DNA from: Gammaproteobacteria bacterium
Lineage (GTDB): Bacteria > Pseudomonadota > Gammaproteobacteria > Pseudomonadales > Halieaceae
Length of the DNA stretch: 38,412 nt
Assembly: GCA_030428835.1 (NCBI GenBank)
Contig: JAUIEP010000029.1
Span: forward strand, 1 to 38,412
Direction: 5' to 3'
In this document: piece after piece, positions 16,137 through 25,586 of the stretch
Layout of the letters: each line of letters begins with the position of its first letter
Numbering within the stretch: the first letter of the stretch is position 1
The notes under the pieces: model-generated
The model's database searches: none
Seen by the model: the letters and a program-made list of their open reading frames with translations, nothing else
Told to the model about the DNA's origin: nothing
Translations under genes and position numbers: made by a program

Positions 16137-18461
16137 ATGGCGCGTAAACGTAAGGCTGTGGCGGTGGTGTTCTCGCTGGGGTGTATGCAGGCGAGTTCCG
16201 TTCTGGCCCTCGGCCTCGGAGAACTCAAGCTCGAGTCATTCCTCAACCAGCCTCTGAACGCCAGCGTAGACCTTCTCAATATCGGCTCCCTGCACAGCGA
16301 CGAGATCAAGGTGCGTCTCGCGACGCGGGAGGACTTCGACAAACTCGGCCTCGAACGTTCCTATTTTCTAACCAGCATCAAGTTCGAGGTGGTCCATGAG
16401 GACGGCGGCAGCGCCAGGATCATGATGACCACCGACGAGGCGGTGCTGGAGCCCTATCTCGATTTCATCGTCGAGGCGCGCTGGCCCAACGGCCGCCTGC
16501 TGCGCGAATACACCGTGCTGGTTGACCCGCCGGTATTTTCCGATGCCACCCCGGTCGTGTCCGCCAGCGCGCGGGTCGAGGAAGTGGAAGGCATTCCCGA
16601 CCCGGCAAAAAAAAAGGCCGCTGAACCCGCGTCCGGTACCCGGGTCGATGTAAAAAAGTCCACGCTGCCGCCGGGCGAGATGCCCGAGCGCGATTTCAAC
16701 GCCGCGACCTCCCCGACACCGACCCCGGGCAGCCGGTACATGATCCCCCGTGACCAGACACTCTGGGATATCGCGAGCAAGGCGCGCCCCGAAGGCGCGA
16801 CCGTGAACCAGACCATGCTGGATATCCAGCGCCTCAACCCGAACGCGTTCATCAACGGCAATATCAACCGGGTAAAGGCCGGCTACATCATCTACCTGCC
16901 GACCAGCGCCGACATCAGTTACAGCGACGCCGGGCAGGCTCTGGCCGAGGTGAAGCAACAGAACGCGGCCTGGCGCCAGGGCAGGGACGCGGAACTGCAC
17001 GCGCGCCGCGGACCGGCGCTGCGTATTTCCGCCGACCCCGAACCGGGGGTCTCCCTCGCCGCTGCTGCCGGCCCGGGCGCCGTGGACAGCGCGCCGCTGC
17101 CGAGCGTCACGCTGGACCCGGCACCTGCCGGTGGCGCGAGCGCTCCCGCGGACGCGTCAACAGACGCACGTCTCGAGATGGCCGGCGACGAGCGGCTCGC
17201 GGCGCTTGAGCAGCAACTCGAAACACTGCAGCGGATTGTCGAGGTCAAGAACAAACAGATTGCGGTACTGCAGAGCGCGCTATCGGAGCGCGGGGCGGAG
17301 GATGTCGCCGCTGATGAACCTATCCTGGATCCCTTGTACCCCGATGACTCCCTGCCCGAAGATTCCGACACGGCCTCCGACCTATACGACGAGGACCTGT
17401 TGACGGGTGATATGCAGGAGGACACCGAGTCCGGTGCACTCCCGATCGGGGAGGAAACGGGCCTCGCGACGGCGGAAGAGCCGGCTGACGAGTCCGGGGA
17501 CGTGGCGGAAACCGTCGCGGCACCCGCCAAACCTGTCCCGGCCAAGCCGAAGAGCGCGGCACCCCCGGAGGAAGAATCCAACTGGCTCGCCTGGTCACTC
17601 TACGGTCTCGGCGCCGTTATCTTCGCGGTGTTGGCCTTCCTGTTCATCCGCCGCCGCGGCGGGGACGACGAGGAGATCGAGGAGATTGCCACCGCCGCCC
17701 CGGCAGCGGATGTTTTCTCCGACGTCGAACTGACCGGTGCAGCGGTCGAAGTGGAAGAACCGGAGCTTGAGGAAAAGGCGCCCGCTGGCGACCGTGGTTA
17801 CGGTGAGCGGCGCCACGACGAGTACGCCTCGGATGTGGAGGCGGCGGATGCCCTGGCGGAGGCGGATATTTACATCGCCTACGGTCGCCACACACAGGCA
17901 ATCGATCTGTTGAACAATGCCCTGGCGAACGAGCCGGGCAATCCCGTATATCGCCTCAAGCTGCTCGAGATTCACAATGAGTTGAGCGACCAGGCCGCCG
18001 CACAGGAACAACTGCGCGAGATCCGCAACAGCGGTGATGCCGCGGCGATCGCGCAGGCCGAGGCGATGATCAGCGGCGAGGAGCTACCCCCGGCGCAACC
18101 GGAACCGGTTACCCGGAGTGACGACGGCCCGGGACTCTCGCCGAACCCGCTCTCCATGATGGAAGAAGAGTCGCTCGAAGCGGATTTCGAGGGGCTTGAG
18201 ATCGAGGGCGGAGACAAGGAAGAAGCGGACGATCTGGACCTGACCGCGGATTTCGACGCACCGGTTGAGATCGCGGATGACGAGGAGGAACTCGTTATCG
18301 CCGCGGATGCCAACGGCCTGTCCACCAAACTCGATCTCGCCCGTGCCTACATCGACATGGGTGACGATGACGGCGCGAGGCAGATCCTCGACGAGATCAT
18401 CGCCGAGGGCAGCGACGAACTGAAGGCCGAGGCCCAGACGCTCCTGGACCGCATTGGCTGA
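16137..18461 (+). CDS. fimV: FimV-family polar hub protein with LysM domain
   Basis: FimV is an inner-membrane protein with a peptidoglycan-binding periplasmic part. In Pseudomonas it organises the cell pole, type IV pilus assembly and cAMP signalling. The 774 residues show a signal peptide (cleavage about A24, mature LGLGELKLESFLNQPL), the N-terminal FimV domain to about 135, and LysM at about 201-258 (YMIPRDQTLWDIA). A predicted coiled coil with ALEQQLETLQRI is near 360 and an acidic linker follows. The membrane helix WLAWSLYGLGAVIFAVLAF begins at residue 483, and an acidic cytoplasmic TPR-like part leads to the C-terminal FimV motif (KLDLARAYIDMGDDDGARQIL). AAGGGG precedes the ATG, and a lone TAGAAT at 16117-16122 is a possible -10. 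It overlaps truA by 8 bases. Confidence 0.95.
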   Translation: MARKRKAVAVVFSLGCMQASSVLALGLGELKLESFLNQPLNASVDLLNIGSLHSDEIKVRLATREDFDKLGLERSYFLTSIKFEVVHEDGGSARIMMTTDEAVLEPYLDFIVEARWPNGRLLREYTVLVDPPVFSDATPVVSASARVEEVEGIPDPAKKKAAEPASGTRVDVKKSTLPPGEMPERDFNAATSPTPTPGSRYMIPRDQTLWDIASKARPEGATVNQTMLDIQRLNPNAFINGNINRVKAGYIIYLPTSADISYSDAGQALAEVKQQNAAWRQGRDAELHARRGPALRISADPEPGVSLAAAAGPGAVDSAPLPSVTLDPAPAGGASAPADASTDARLEMAGDERLAALEQQLETLQRIVEVKNKQIAVLQSALSERGAEDVAADEPILDPLYPDDSLPEDSDTASDLYDEDLLTGDMQEDTESGALPIGEETGLATAEEPADESGDVAETVAAPAKPVPAKPKSAAPPEEESNWLAWSLYGLGAVIFAVLAFLFIRRRGGDDEEIEEIATAAPAADVFSDVELTGAAVEVEEPELEEKAPAGDRGYGERRHDEYASDVEAADALAEADIYIAYGRHTQAIDLLNNALANEPGNPVYRLKLLEIHNELSDQAAAQEQLREIRNSGDAAAIAQAEAMISGEELPPAQPEPVTRSDDGPGLSPNPLSMMEEESLEADFEGLEIEGGDKEEADDLDLTADFDAPVEIADDEEELVIAADANGLSTKLDLARAYIDMGDDDGARQILDEIIAEGSDELKAEAQTLLDRIG

Positions 18462-19293
18462 GCCCGGTTTCTCCCCGGACCCGCTACCCGCGGGAACACG
18501 CATAGCCTGCCGCATCGAATACCTGGGTACCCGCTACAACGGCTGGCAGTCGCAGCCGGGTCCCGCCGCCGTGACCGTCCAGGACACGGTTGAAGCGGCC
18601 CTGGGCCGCATTGCGGCCGCCGACGTCCGCGTGCACTGCGCCGGTCGCACCGACACCGGAGTCCACGCACACTGCCAGATCATCCATTTCGATGCGCCCA
18701 CCGCGCGTGCCCCGAAGGCCTGGGTGCTGGGCGCCAACGCGGAGCTGCCCGATGACATTCGCGTGCACTGGGCCCGACCCGTACCCGGAGACTTTCACGC
18801 GCGCTTTACCGCGACCGCGCGCCGCTATCGCTACCTGGTCGTAGACAGCCGGGTGCGCCCCGCGCTGCTCGGCCGGCAGGTCACCTGGCACCGCCGTCCG
18901 CTCGCGGAGGGCGCCATGCACCGGGCGGCCCAGGCGCTGCTCGGTGAGCGGGATTTCAGCGCCTTTCGCGCCGCGTCCTGCCAGTCCAGCTCACCGATGC
19001 GCAACGTGTCCGAGGTGGCGGTCAGTCGGCACGGGCCATTTGTCGTTATCGACATCCGCGCCAACGCGTTCCTGCACCACATGGTGCGCAATATCGCAGG
19101 GTCGCTGTTGGCCGTCGGCGACGGACGGGCGCCGGTAGACTGGGTGGAGACGCTGCTCGCGGCGCGCGACCGCACCGCGGCGGCGGATACCGCGGCCGCG
19201 GCCGGGCTCTACCTGGTCGACGTGACTTACCCCGCCGGTTTCGGATTGCCGCAGACACCGTTCGGTCCGATGTTTCTCGCCGGCGTGGCCTGA
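18454..19293 (+). CDS. truA: tRNA pseudouridine(38-40) synthase
   Basis: It converts uridines 38-40 of the tRNA anticodon arm to pseudouridine. The 279-residue frame carries the catalytic Asp in AGRTDTGVHAHCQ, about residues 67-79. It also has FHARFTATARRYRYLV and NAFLHHMVRNIAGSLL, all characteristic of TruA. I take the TTG at 18454 as start. It overlaps the fimV stop by 8 bases, and the first conserved strand begins 16 residues later (TRIACRIEYLGTRYNGW), so a slightly later start cannot be excluded. The fimV-truA pair is conserved in gammaproteobacteria. A hairpin ends the unit. Confidence 0.95.
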   Translation: MAEPGFSPDPLPAGTRIACRIEYLGTRYNGWQSQPGPAAVTVQDTVEAALGRIAAADVRVHCAGRTDTGVHAHCQIIHFDAPTARAPKAWVLGANAELPDDIRVHWARPVPGDFHARFTATARRYRYLVVDSRVRPALLGRQVTWHRRPLAEGAMHRAAQALLGERDFSAFRAASCQSSSPMRNVSEVAVSRHGPFVVIDIRANAFLHHMVRNIAGSLLAVGDGRAPVDWVETLLAARDRTAAADTAAAAGLYLVDVTYPAGFGLPQTPFGPMFLAGVA

Positions 19294-19298
19294 TACCG

Positions 19299-19319
19299 GG
19301 GTGTCGATTACAGACACCC
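19299..19319. terminator. Hairpin after truA
   Basis: GGGTGTC (19299-19305) and GACACCC (19313-19319) form a 7-bp stem with a 7-base loop, 6 bases after the truA stop and just before the trpF -10. No U-tract follows directly, so termination would be weak. It does support a transcription-unit boundary between truA and trpF. Confidence 0.4.
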
Positions 19320-19334
19320 GCGCGACCCATCTGC

Positions 19335-19340
19335 TATGAT
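19335..19340 (+). promoter_or_regulatory. Candidate -10 of trpFBA
   Basis: TATGAT matches 5 of 6 bases of the sigma-70 -10 and stands 30 bases before the trpF ATG. The best -35-like sequence (TTACAG, 19308-19313) is too far away at 21 bases, so only the -10 is supported. I see no Trp-codon leader peptide or attenuator. Confidence 0.35.
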
Positions 19341-19369
19341 GCGCCCCTTGTTTTTTGGCAGTCCACGGC

Positions 19370-20023
19370 ATGGCGACCACCCGTATCAAAATTTGCGGCA
19401 TCACCCGGGAGGAGGATGCCGCGGTGGCCGTCGCGGCCGGCGCCGACGCCCTCGGGCTGAACTTCTACCCGCCGAGCCCCCGCGCCATCGACGCAGTGAA
19501 GGCGCGGCGCATCGTGCGTTCCGTGCCACCGTTTGTCACGATTGTGGCCCTGTTTGTCGACGAACCGGCAGACGCCGTACTCCGTATCCTGGAGAGTGTC
19601 CCGGTCGATGTCCTGCAGTTCCACGGTGACGAGAGTCCTGCGTACTGCGCGCAGTTCGGGCGTCCCTGGCTGAAGGCAGTGCGTATGAAGGACGGGGTGG
19701 ACCTCGCGGAGCGCGCTGCACAATACGGCGACGCGCGCGGCCTGCTACTCGACAGTTGGCGCGAGGGAGTGCCGGGCGGCACCGGGCAGACCTTTGACTG
19801 GTCCCGCGTGTCGGCCGACCTGTCGCTGCCGGTGATCCTGGCGGGCGGCCTCAACCCCGACAACGTCGGCGCAGCGGTACACCAGGTGCGCCCGGCCGCC
19901 GTGGATGTCAGCGGCGGCGTGGAAAGTGCGCCCGGCCTGAAGGACGCGGGCAAAACGAGACGGTTTATCGAAGCGGTGCGCGCGGCGGACCGCGCAATCA
20001 ATGGTGCAGGCAATGACCAGTAG
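19370..20023 (+). CDS. trpF: Phosphoribosylanthranilate isomerase
   Basis: It performs the Amadori rearrangement of N-(5'-phosphoribosyl)anthranilate to CdRP, the third step of tryptophan synthesis. The 217-residue TIM barrel begins [13 protein letters not shown], with the general-base Cys in KICGITR. It continues with [42 protein letters not shown] (catalytic Asp region), the [11 protein letters not shown] phosphate site and [12 protein letters not shown] 15 bases upstream could also be read, but the ATG gives the family N-terminus. It overlaps the trpB start by 11 bases. Confidence 0.96.
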   Translation: MATTRIKICGITREEDAAVAVAAGADALGLNFYPPSPRAIDAVKARRIVRSVPPFVTIVALFVDEPADAVLRILESVPVDVLQFHGDESPAYCAQFGRPWLKAVRMKDGVDLAERAAQYGDARGLLLDSWREGVPGGTGQTFDWSRVSADLSLPVILAGGLNPDNVGAAVHQVRPAAVDVSGGVESAPGLKDAGKTRRFIEAVRAADRAINGAGNDQ

Positions 20024-21233
20024 CACAGACGAATCCCTTTACTCCACTGTGCCGGACGCGGACGGCCGTTTTGGCGTCTACGGCGGCAAGTTTGTCGCCG
20101 AGACCCTCATGTCGGCGCTGCGCGAACTGGAGGAGCTCTATGTCCGCCTGGCGGCTGACGCCGACTTCCGGCGCGAACTGGACGCCGACCTGGCGCACTA
20201 CGTGGGGCGCCCCTCGCCGCTGTATGAAGCCACGCGCTGGTCGGACACGATCGGCGGTGCGCGCATCTACCTGAAGCGGGAAGACCTCAATCACACCGGC
20301 GCGCACAAGGTGAACAATACCGTCGGGCAGGCATTGCTCGCCAAGCACATGGGCAAGCGCCGCGTGATAGCGGAGACGGGCGCGGGCCAGCACGGTGTCG
20401 CCACCGCGACCATCGCCGCGCGCCTGGGCCTGCAGTGCCAGGTGTTCATGGGGGAGGAGGATGTTCGCCGCCAGGCGCTCAACGTCTACCGCATGAAACT
20501 GCTCGGGGCTGAGGTCATCCCGGTTACGTCGGGTTCGCGGACACTGAAAGACGCGATGAACGAGGCGATGCGGGACTGGGTGACCAATGTCGACGATACG
20601 TTCTACATCATCGGCACCGTCGCGGGTCCACATCCTTACCCGATGCTCGTACGTGATTTCCAGTGCGTGATCGGCCGCGAGGCGCGCGCGCAGAGCCTGG
20701 AACGCTGCGGTCGCCTGCCCGACGCGCTGGTGGCCTGTGTCGGTGGCGGTTCCAACGCGATCGGCCTGTTCCACCCCTTCCTCAAGGATGACAGCGTCGC
20801 CATGTACGGGGTCGAGGCGGGCGGTTACGGGGTCGCCACCAACCAGCACGCGGCGCCGCTCACCGCGGGCACGCCGGGCGTGCTGCACGGCAATCGCACG
20901 TACCTCATGCAGGATACCGACGGCCAGATCATGCACACGCACTCGGTGTCCGCCGGCCTGGACTACCCCGGTGTCGGTCCGGAGCACGCCTGGCTGAAGG
21001 ATATCGGCCGCGTCCACTACGTCGTCGCCAACGACGACGAGGCGCTGGCGGCCTTCCATACGCTGACGAAGGTGGAGGGCATCATGCCCGCGCTGGAGAG
21101 CAGTCACGCGCTGGCCTACGCGGGCAAGCTCGCGGCCACGATGAGTCCGGAGCAGTTCATCGTCGTCAACCTGTCGGGCAGGGGCGACAAGGATATCCAC
21201 ACCGTCGCCCAGATCGACGGCATCGAATTCTAG
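20013..21233 (+). CDS. trpB: Tryptophan synthase beta chain
   Basis: It makes L-tryptophan from indole and serine using PLP, in the alpha2-beta2 complex with TrpA. The 406 residues contain the PLP lysine K99 in [11 protein letters not shown], the phosphate loop [10 protein letters not shown], and [14 protein letters not shown]. The C-terminal sequence [15 protein letters not shown] is also present. ATG at 20013 overlaps the end of trpF by 11 bases and has CAGG just upstream; an in-frame ATG at 20001 would add four residues. The overlap implies translational coupling of trpF and trpB. Confidence 0.97.
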   Translation: MTSSTDESLYSTVPDADGRFGVYGGKFVAETLMSALRELEELYVRLAADADFRRELDADLAHYVGRPSPLYEATRWSDTIGGARIYLKREDLNHTGAHKVNNTVGQALLAKHMGKRRVIAETGAGQHGVATATIAARLGLQCQVFMGEEDVRRQALNVYRMKLLGAEVIPVTSGSRTLKDAMNEAMRDWVTNVDDTFYIIGTVAGPHPYPMLVRDFQCVIGREARAQSLERCGRLPDALVACVGGGSNAIGLFHPFLKDDSVAMYGVEAGGYGVATNQHAAPLTAGTPGVLHGNRTYLMQDTDGQIMHTHSVSAGLDYPGVGPEHAWLKDIGRVHYVVANDDEALAAFHTLTKVEGIMPALESSHALAYAGKLAATMSPEQFIVVNLSGRGDKDIHTVAQIDGIEF

Positions 21234-21250
21234 CCAGGCGGAGAGATCAA

Positions 21251-22072
21251 GTGAGCCGTATTGCGGGCTGTTTTACACGCCTTGCCGAAGCCGGGCAGAC
21301 TGCGCTGATTCCTTACGTCGTGGCGGGCGATCCCGGACCCGAGGTCACGGTGGAGCTCATGCATCGCCTGGTGGCGGAGGGCGCCGATATCCTGGAACTC
21401 GGCGTGCCGTTCTCCGACCCGATGTCCGAGGGGCCCGTGATACAGCTCGCGCACGAGCGCGCCCTGGCCCACGGCGTCAGCCTGCGCGACGCCATCGGGA
21501 TGGTGCGCCGCTTCCGCGAACAGGATGACAGTACCCCGGTGCTGCTGATGGGCTATGCCAACCCCGTCGAGCACATGGGTTACGCGGCCTTTGCCGATGC
21601 CGCCAGTGCCGCCGGCGTCGACGCGTTGCTGACCGTCGACATCCCGCCGGAAGAGGCGGAGCCGGTGAACCGGGAATTGCAGCGGGCGGGCATGGACAAC
21701 ATCTTCCTGGTCGCCCCGACCACACCCACCGAGCGTATCGCGCGCATCGCGGAACGCGCCAGCGGGTTCCTCTACTACGTCTCCCTCAAGGGCGTGACCG
21801 GGGCCGGCCACCTGGATACAGCCGAGGTGGCCGAGCGCATCGCCCTGATGCGCCAACACTCCAGCCTGCCGGTCGCTGTCGGCTTCGGTATCAAGGATGC
21901 CGCCACCGCCCGGGCCGTCGCAGCGGTTGCCGACGGCGTGGTGGTGGGCAGCGCGCTGATCCAGGCCATGGCCACGGCGTTGGAACAGGGCGGCGACCAC
22001 GCGGCGGCCATGGACGCAGCGACCGGTCTGCTGGCCGAAATCCGCAGGGGTGTCAGCGCCGCGGCTTCCTAG
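21251..22072 (+). CDS. trpA: Tryptophan synthase alpha chain
   Basis: It cleaves indole-3-glycerol phosphate to indole and glyceraldehyde-3-phosphate and passes indole to TrpB. The 273-residue barrel starts at GTG 21251 with GGAGAG upstream. The catalytic Glu is in [11 protein letters not shown] (E49 of E. coli). The position of E. coli Asp60, in the motif PLADGP, reads MSEGP here, a Glu in place of Asp. Loop 6 sequence [12 protein letters not shown] and the phosphate site [11 protein letters not shown] are normal. It lies 17 bases after trpB. Confidence 0.96.
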   Translation: MSRIAGCFTRLAEAGQTALIPYVVAGDPGPEVTVELMHRLVAEGADILELGVPFSDPMSEGPVIQLAHERALAHGVSLRDAIGMVRRFREQDDSTPVLLMGYANPVEHMGYAAFADAASAAGVDALLTVDIPPEEAEPVNRELQRAGMDNIFLVAPTTPTERIARIAERASGFLYYVSLKGVTGAGHLDTAEVAERIALMRQHSSLPVAVGFGIKDAATARAVAAVADGVVVGSALIQAMATALEQGGDHAAAMDAATGLLAEIRRGVSAAAS

Positions 22073-22089
22073 CGGGAGTGGCTCGCGGC

Positions 22090-22095
22090 TATAAT
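22090..22095 (+). promoter_or_regulatory. Consensus -10 before accD
   Basis: TATAAT is a perfect -10, 30 bases before the accD ATG and 17 bases after trpA. A -35 at 17-18 bases (around 22066-22072) is poor. It suggests that accD-folC and the following genes have their own promoter as well as read-through from trp. Confidence 0.45.
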
Positions 22096-22125
22096 GTTGC
22101 GGTCCATGGGGTCGCGGGGAAAAGC

Positions 22126-23094
22126 ATGAGCTGGATAGACAAGATTCTGCCGTCGGGGGTGCGTCGTGCCGACACCGCCGAGGGCTCCAGCAGCGTGCCG
22201 GAGGGCCTGTGGAAGAAGTGCGTGAAGTGCGACGCGGTGCTCTATCGCCCCGATGTGGAGCGCAACGCCGAGGTCTGCCCGAAGTGCGACCACCACATGC
22301 GCATCGGTGCGCGGCAGCGCCTCGACTACTTCCTCGATGAGGACGGCCGCGAGGAAATACTCACGGAGATCGAGCCTGTCGACCGGCTCAAGTTCAAGGA
22401 CAAGAAGCGCTACCGCGACCGCCTGAGCGCGGCGCAGAAGGCGACCGGCGAGAAGGACGCCCTGATCGCCATGCGCGGCACGCTGCACGGCGCGCCCGTG
22501 GTTACCCTGGCCTTCGAATTCGACTTCCATGGCGGCTCGATGGGGTACGCGGTGGGAGAGAAGTTCACGCGCGCCGCGCAACTGTCGCTGGCAGAGGGCA
22601 TCCCGCTGGTGTGCTTTTCCGCCTCCGGCGGGGCGCGCATGCAGGAGGCGCTGATTTCCCTGATGCAGATGGCGAAGACCAGCGCCGTGCTGGAGCGCCT
22701 GAAGCTTGCCGGGACGCCCTACATCTCCGTGCTCACCGACCCCATCTATGGCGGCGTATCGGCCTCCCTCGCGCTGCTCGGGGATATCAACATTGCCGAG
22801 CCCGATGCGCGGGCCGGATTTGCCGGCCCCAATATCATCGAGCAGACCATCCGCCAGAAGCTCCCCAAGGGGTTTCAGCGCAGCGAGTTCTTGCTGGAGC
22901 ACGGTGCCATCGACATGATCGTGCACCGCACCGAGATGCGCGACACCATCGCGCGCCTGCTGGCCAAACTGACCGGCAGTGACGCCCCGCACTTCGAAGA
23001 GCCCGCGCCAGTGCCGGAAGAGCCTGACCCCGAGCCGCCGGAACCGCCCGAGGAGCTGGAGGAGGAGACACAAGCCGCCGAGGGTAATGAGTAG
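22126..23094 (+). CDS. accD: Acetyl-CoA carboxylase carboxyltransferase beta subunit
   Basis: With AccA it transfers CO2 from carboxybiotin to acetyl-CoA, giving malonyl-CoA for fatty-acid synthesis. The 322-residue protein has the N-terminal zinc ribbon C32-x2-C35 and C51-x2-C54. The crotonase-like carboxyltransferase core includes [12 protein letters not shown] and [16 protein letters not shown]. The ATG at 22126 begins the typical [10 protein letters not shown]. After about residue 290 an acidic Pro/Glu-rich tail of roughly 30 residues extends beyond the E. coli length of 304. The stop overlaps the folC start by 8 bases. Confidence 0.97.
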   Translation: MSWIDKILPSGVRRADTAEGSSSVPEGLWKKCVKCDAVLYRPDVERNAEVCPKCDHHMRIGARQRLDYFLDEDGREEILTEIEPVDRLKFKDKKRYRDRLSAAQKATGEKDALIAMRGTLHGAPVVTLAFEFDFHGGSMGYAVGEKFTRAAQLSLAEGIPLVCFSASGGARMQEALISLMQMAKTSAVLERLKLAGTPYISVLTDPIYGGVSASLALLGDINIAEPDARAGFAGPNIIEQTIRQKLPKGFQRSEFLLEHGAIDMIVHRTEMRDTIARLLAKLTGSDAPHFEEPAPVPEEPDPEPPEPPEELEEETQAAEGNE

Positions 23095-24373
23095 CGAGAC
23101 ACTCGCCGCCTGGCTCGCGCGAATAGAACAACTCCACCCGCGGGAAATTGAACTGGGGTTGGAGCGGGTCCGCGGCGTCGCGCAAGCGCTAGGGTTGTTG
23201 CCGGTAACCGTGCCGGTAGTGACGGTGGCGGGCACCAACGGCAAGGGTTCGACGGTCGCCGTCATGGAGGCCGTGCTCGCAGCGGGCGGGGTGACCGCCG
23301 GTGCCTATACCTCGCCGCATCTCGTGCGCTTTAACGAGCGCATCCGGGTAGGGGGTGAGGAGGCTTCGGACGAGGAGATCGTGGCGGCCCTCGAGGCGGT
23401 CGAGGGGGCACGCGGTGACGTGAGTCTCACGTACTTCGAGTTTGCGACCCTGGCCGCGCTCCATGTGTTTCGCGCGCGCTCGGTAGAGTTGCTGCTGCTC
23501 GAGGTCGGCCTCGGTGGGCGGCTGGACGCGGTCAATATTGTTGACGCCAGTGTCAGCGTGATTACGTCCATTGCGCTGGACCACCAGGATTGGCTCGGCG
23601 CATCGCTGGCGGAAATCGCCCGCGAGAAGGCCGGCATCCTGCGCGCGCAGCGCCCGGCGATCCTGGCCGAGCGGGAGCCGCCGGATGCCTTGCCCGCGGC
23701 GGCAGCGAGGATTGGCGCGGCGCCGGTCTTGCGGCTCGGCCGGGACTTTGACGTGGCGGGACACGACGAGTGGTGTTTCCGTCTCGCCACGGCGGGCGGC
23801 GCGGCTCTCGAGGTGACGGCGCCCGCGAACAGGGCGCTGTTGCCGGCGAATGCGGCCGGGGCGCTGCAGGCCTTGGCGCTGCTGGACCGCCTGCCCGCCG
23901 ACGCGGGAGGTGCGCTGGCAAGTGCCGCACCCCGCGGCCGCCGGGAGGCGCTGTCTGTCGGCGGGAGGAACTATGTACTGGATGTCGCCCACAACCCGGC
24001 ATCCGTTGCCAAACTGGTTGAATATTTGTCTGTAACCCCTTGTAATGGAACGACTATAGCGGTTTTTTCAGTCATGCGTGACAAGGATGCCGCAGCCATG
24101 ATCAGCCAGGCGAAGGAGGCCGTTGACGCGTGGTTCCTGGCGGACCAGCCCGCGAACCCGAGAGCAGCCGACGCGTCGGAACTGGCGGCGCTGGTCAGGA
24201 GCGAGGGCGTGGCGCTGGTCAGCGTGAGCGACAACGTGCGCCAGGCGTTCCGGCGCGCACAGGCGGTGCAGCGTGAAGAGGACCGCGTGGTAGTCTTCGG
24301 TTCTTTCTTCACGGTGGCGGCGGTGATGGGGCAGCTGGAGAAAGACGAAAAACGACACGGGGCGGGACGGTGA
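23087..24373 (+). CDS. folC: Bifunctional folylpolyglutamate synthase / dihydrofolate synthase
   Basis: It joins dihydropteroate and glutamate and lengthens the folate glutamate tail, using ATP. The 428-residue Mur-ligase-type protein has the P-loop GTNGKGS at residues 49-55. [27 protein letters not shown] and [11 protein letters not shown] follow, then [11 protein letters not shown] and DVAHNPAS in the C-terminal domain. The ATG at 23087 lies inside the end of accD (8-base overlap). The accD-folC pair is conserved in gammaproteobacteria. Confidence 0.96.
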   Translation: MSSETLAAWLARIEQLHPREIELGLERVRGVAQALGLLPVTVPVVTVAGTNGKGSTVAVMEAVLAAGGVTAGAYTSPHLVRFNERIRVGGEEASDEEIVAALEAVEGARGDVSLTYFEFATLAALHVFRARSVELLLLEVGLGGRLDAVNIVDASVSVITSIALDHQDWLGASLAEIAREKAGILRAQRPAILAEREPPDALPAAAARIGAAPVLRLGRDFDVAGHDEWCFRLATAGGAALEVTAPANRALLPANAAGALQALALLDRLPADAGGALASAAPRGRREALSVGGRNYVLDVAHNPASVAKLVEYLSVTPCNGTTIAVFSVMRDKDAAAMISQAKEAVDAWFLADQPANPRAADASELAALVRSEGVALVSVSDNVRQAFRRAQAVQREEDRVVVFGSFFTVAAVMGQLEKDEKRHGAGR

Positions 24374-25008
24374 ACGAAATCCTGAAACAGCGCCTGGTGG
24401 GCGCAACGATCCTGGTTGCGCTGGGCGTGCTGTTCTGGCCGATCATTTTTGTCGAGCCGGGCGAGCAGGAGATCGGCAGGCTGGAGGAGATGCCGGCGCG
24501 TCCCGCGGTCGCCGTCGACCCGGTCGCGGCACCCGATACCGCCGGCCTGCGCACGTCGCCGCCCGTGGCGGCCCGCTCAGTGCCGGAAGCGGACGTGGCG
24601 TTGCCCGCCAGCGACACGCCCGCTGGCGTCGCGGAACCAGTGCCCACCGACGAGCCGCCCACCGAGCTGACATCCGGGCCCGTCGGGAAACAACCGACGC
24701 CCGAGCCGGCGGCTGCCGAACCGCGCCTTAGCGCGCCGCCCGCCCTGCGCACCGACAGCGACGGGATTCCCGTGGCGTGGATACTCCAGGTGGCGAGCGT
24801 CTCCAGTGCGCAGAAGGCGGACAGCCTGCGCCAACGCCTGCTGGACATGGGGCAGAAAGGCTACGTGAAGAAGATCAGGCGCGGCAACGCGGACCTCTAC
24901 CGCGTTTATATAGGCCCGAAGTACGAACGTGACCGACTCGAGCGTCTCAAGCCGGAGATCGACGCCGAGTTCGGGGTGAATTCCATGATCTCCCGCTACC
25001 TGCCCTGA
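24370..25008 (+). CDS. SPOR-domain membrane protein (DedD-like)
   Basis: The 212-residue protein starts at a GTG that overlaps the folC TGA (GTGA). One N-terminal membrane helix (about residues 9-27, VGATILVALGVLFWPIIF) is followed by a Pro/Ala/Glu-rich periplasmic linker. A C-terminal SPOR domain (about 134-212: AWILQVASVSS, then LYRVYIGPKYERD) binds denuded septal peptidoglycan in this family. The position between folC and cvpA is that of dedD in E. coli, so a role at the division septum is likely. Confidence 0.9.
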   Translation: MNEILKQRLVGATILVALGVLFWPIIFVEPGEQEIGRLEEMPARPAVAVDPVAAPDTAGLRTSPPVAARSVPEADVALPASDTPAGVAEPVPTDEPPTELTSGPVGKQPTPEPAAAEPRLSAPPALRTDSDGIPVAWILQVASVSSAQKADSLRQRLLDMGQKGYVKKIRRGNADLYRVYIGPKYERDRLERLKPEIDAEFGVNSMISRYLP

Positions 25009-25038
25009 GGCGTTGCCGATGGTTTCGGTCTGCGCACT

Positions 25039-25557
25039 GTGATCGACTGGACCCTGCTGACGGCGGCCGACTGGGTCATCCTGGTGGTCCTCGCGCTCTC
25101 GGTGTTACTGAGCCTGTGGCGCGGCTTCACCGCCGAGGCCATTTCCCTCGCCGGTTGGGTGGCGGCGTTCCTGGTCGCCAACATGTTCGTCGGGCAGATG
25201 GCCTCCCTGCTGGATTCGTTGATCGTGAACGTGACGGGCCGCTACGTGGTGGCCTACGCCGCGCTGTTCGTGGCGACGCTGATCACCGCCACGCTGGTGC
25301 GCAAACTCAGCGGGCAGATGATCCGCGCCACCGGCCTGACCGTGCTCGATAGATTGCTGGGTACGGTTTTTGGCTTCGCTCGGGGTATCATAATCATCCT
25401 GGTGGCGGTGTACCTGTTGCAGCAGTTGGCGCCACCCCAGAATCTTGCGTGGCTTGAGAGTTCGCAGCTCATGCCCTACGTGGACATGCTCGCATCCTGG
25501 GTGCGGACGGTGTTCGATGGCATGAGCGACGCGCAGGTCATTGAACTGTCGGGTTAA
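25039..25557 (+). CDS. cvpA: CvpA-family membrane protein
   Basis: The 172-residue inner-membrane protein has about four hydrophobic helices. The first two are around 11-28 and 34-52; the others are at about 70-86 and 108-128. The DWVILVVLALSVLLSLWRGFTAEA stretch is the family's N-terminal pattern and LDRLLGTVFGFARG lies before the last helix. In E. coli it is needed for colicin V production and lies upstream of purF, as here. Its biochemical role is not settled. The start is GTG at 25039. Confidence 0.92.
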   Translation: MIDWTLLTAADWVILVVLALSVLLSLWRGFTAEAISLAGWVAAFLVANMFVGQMASLLDSLIVNVTGRYVVAYAALFVATLITATLVRKLSGQMIRATGLTVLDRLLGTVFGFARGIIIILVAVYLLQQLAPPQNLAWLESSQLMPYVDMLASWVRTVFDGMSDAQVIELSG

Positions 25558-25586
25558 GGCACAAGTGCAACAAAGGTAGGTGATCC

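Noticed and set aside
19294-19369. trp leader peptide/attenuator
   Set aside because: No short frame with tandem Trp codons and no alternative hairpin pair; only a simple hairpin after truA.
19998-21200. 400-codon minus frame opposite trpB
   Set aside because: Shadow of trpB; no recognisable protein features.
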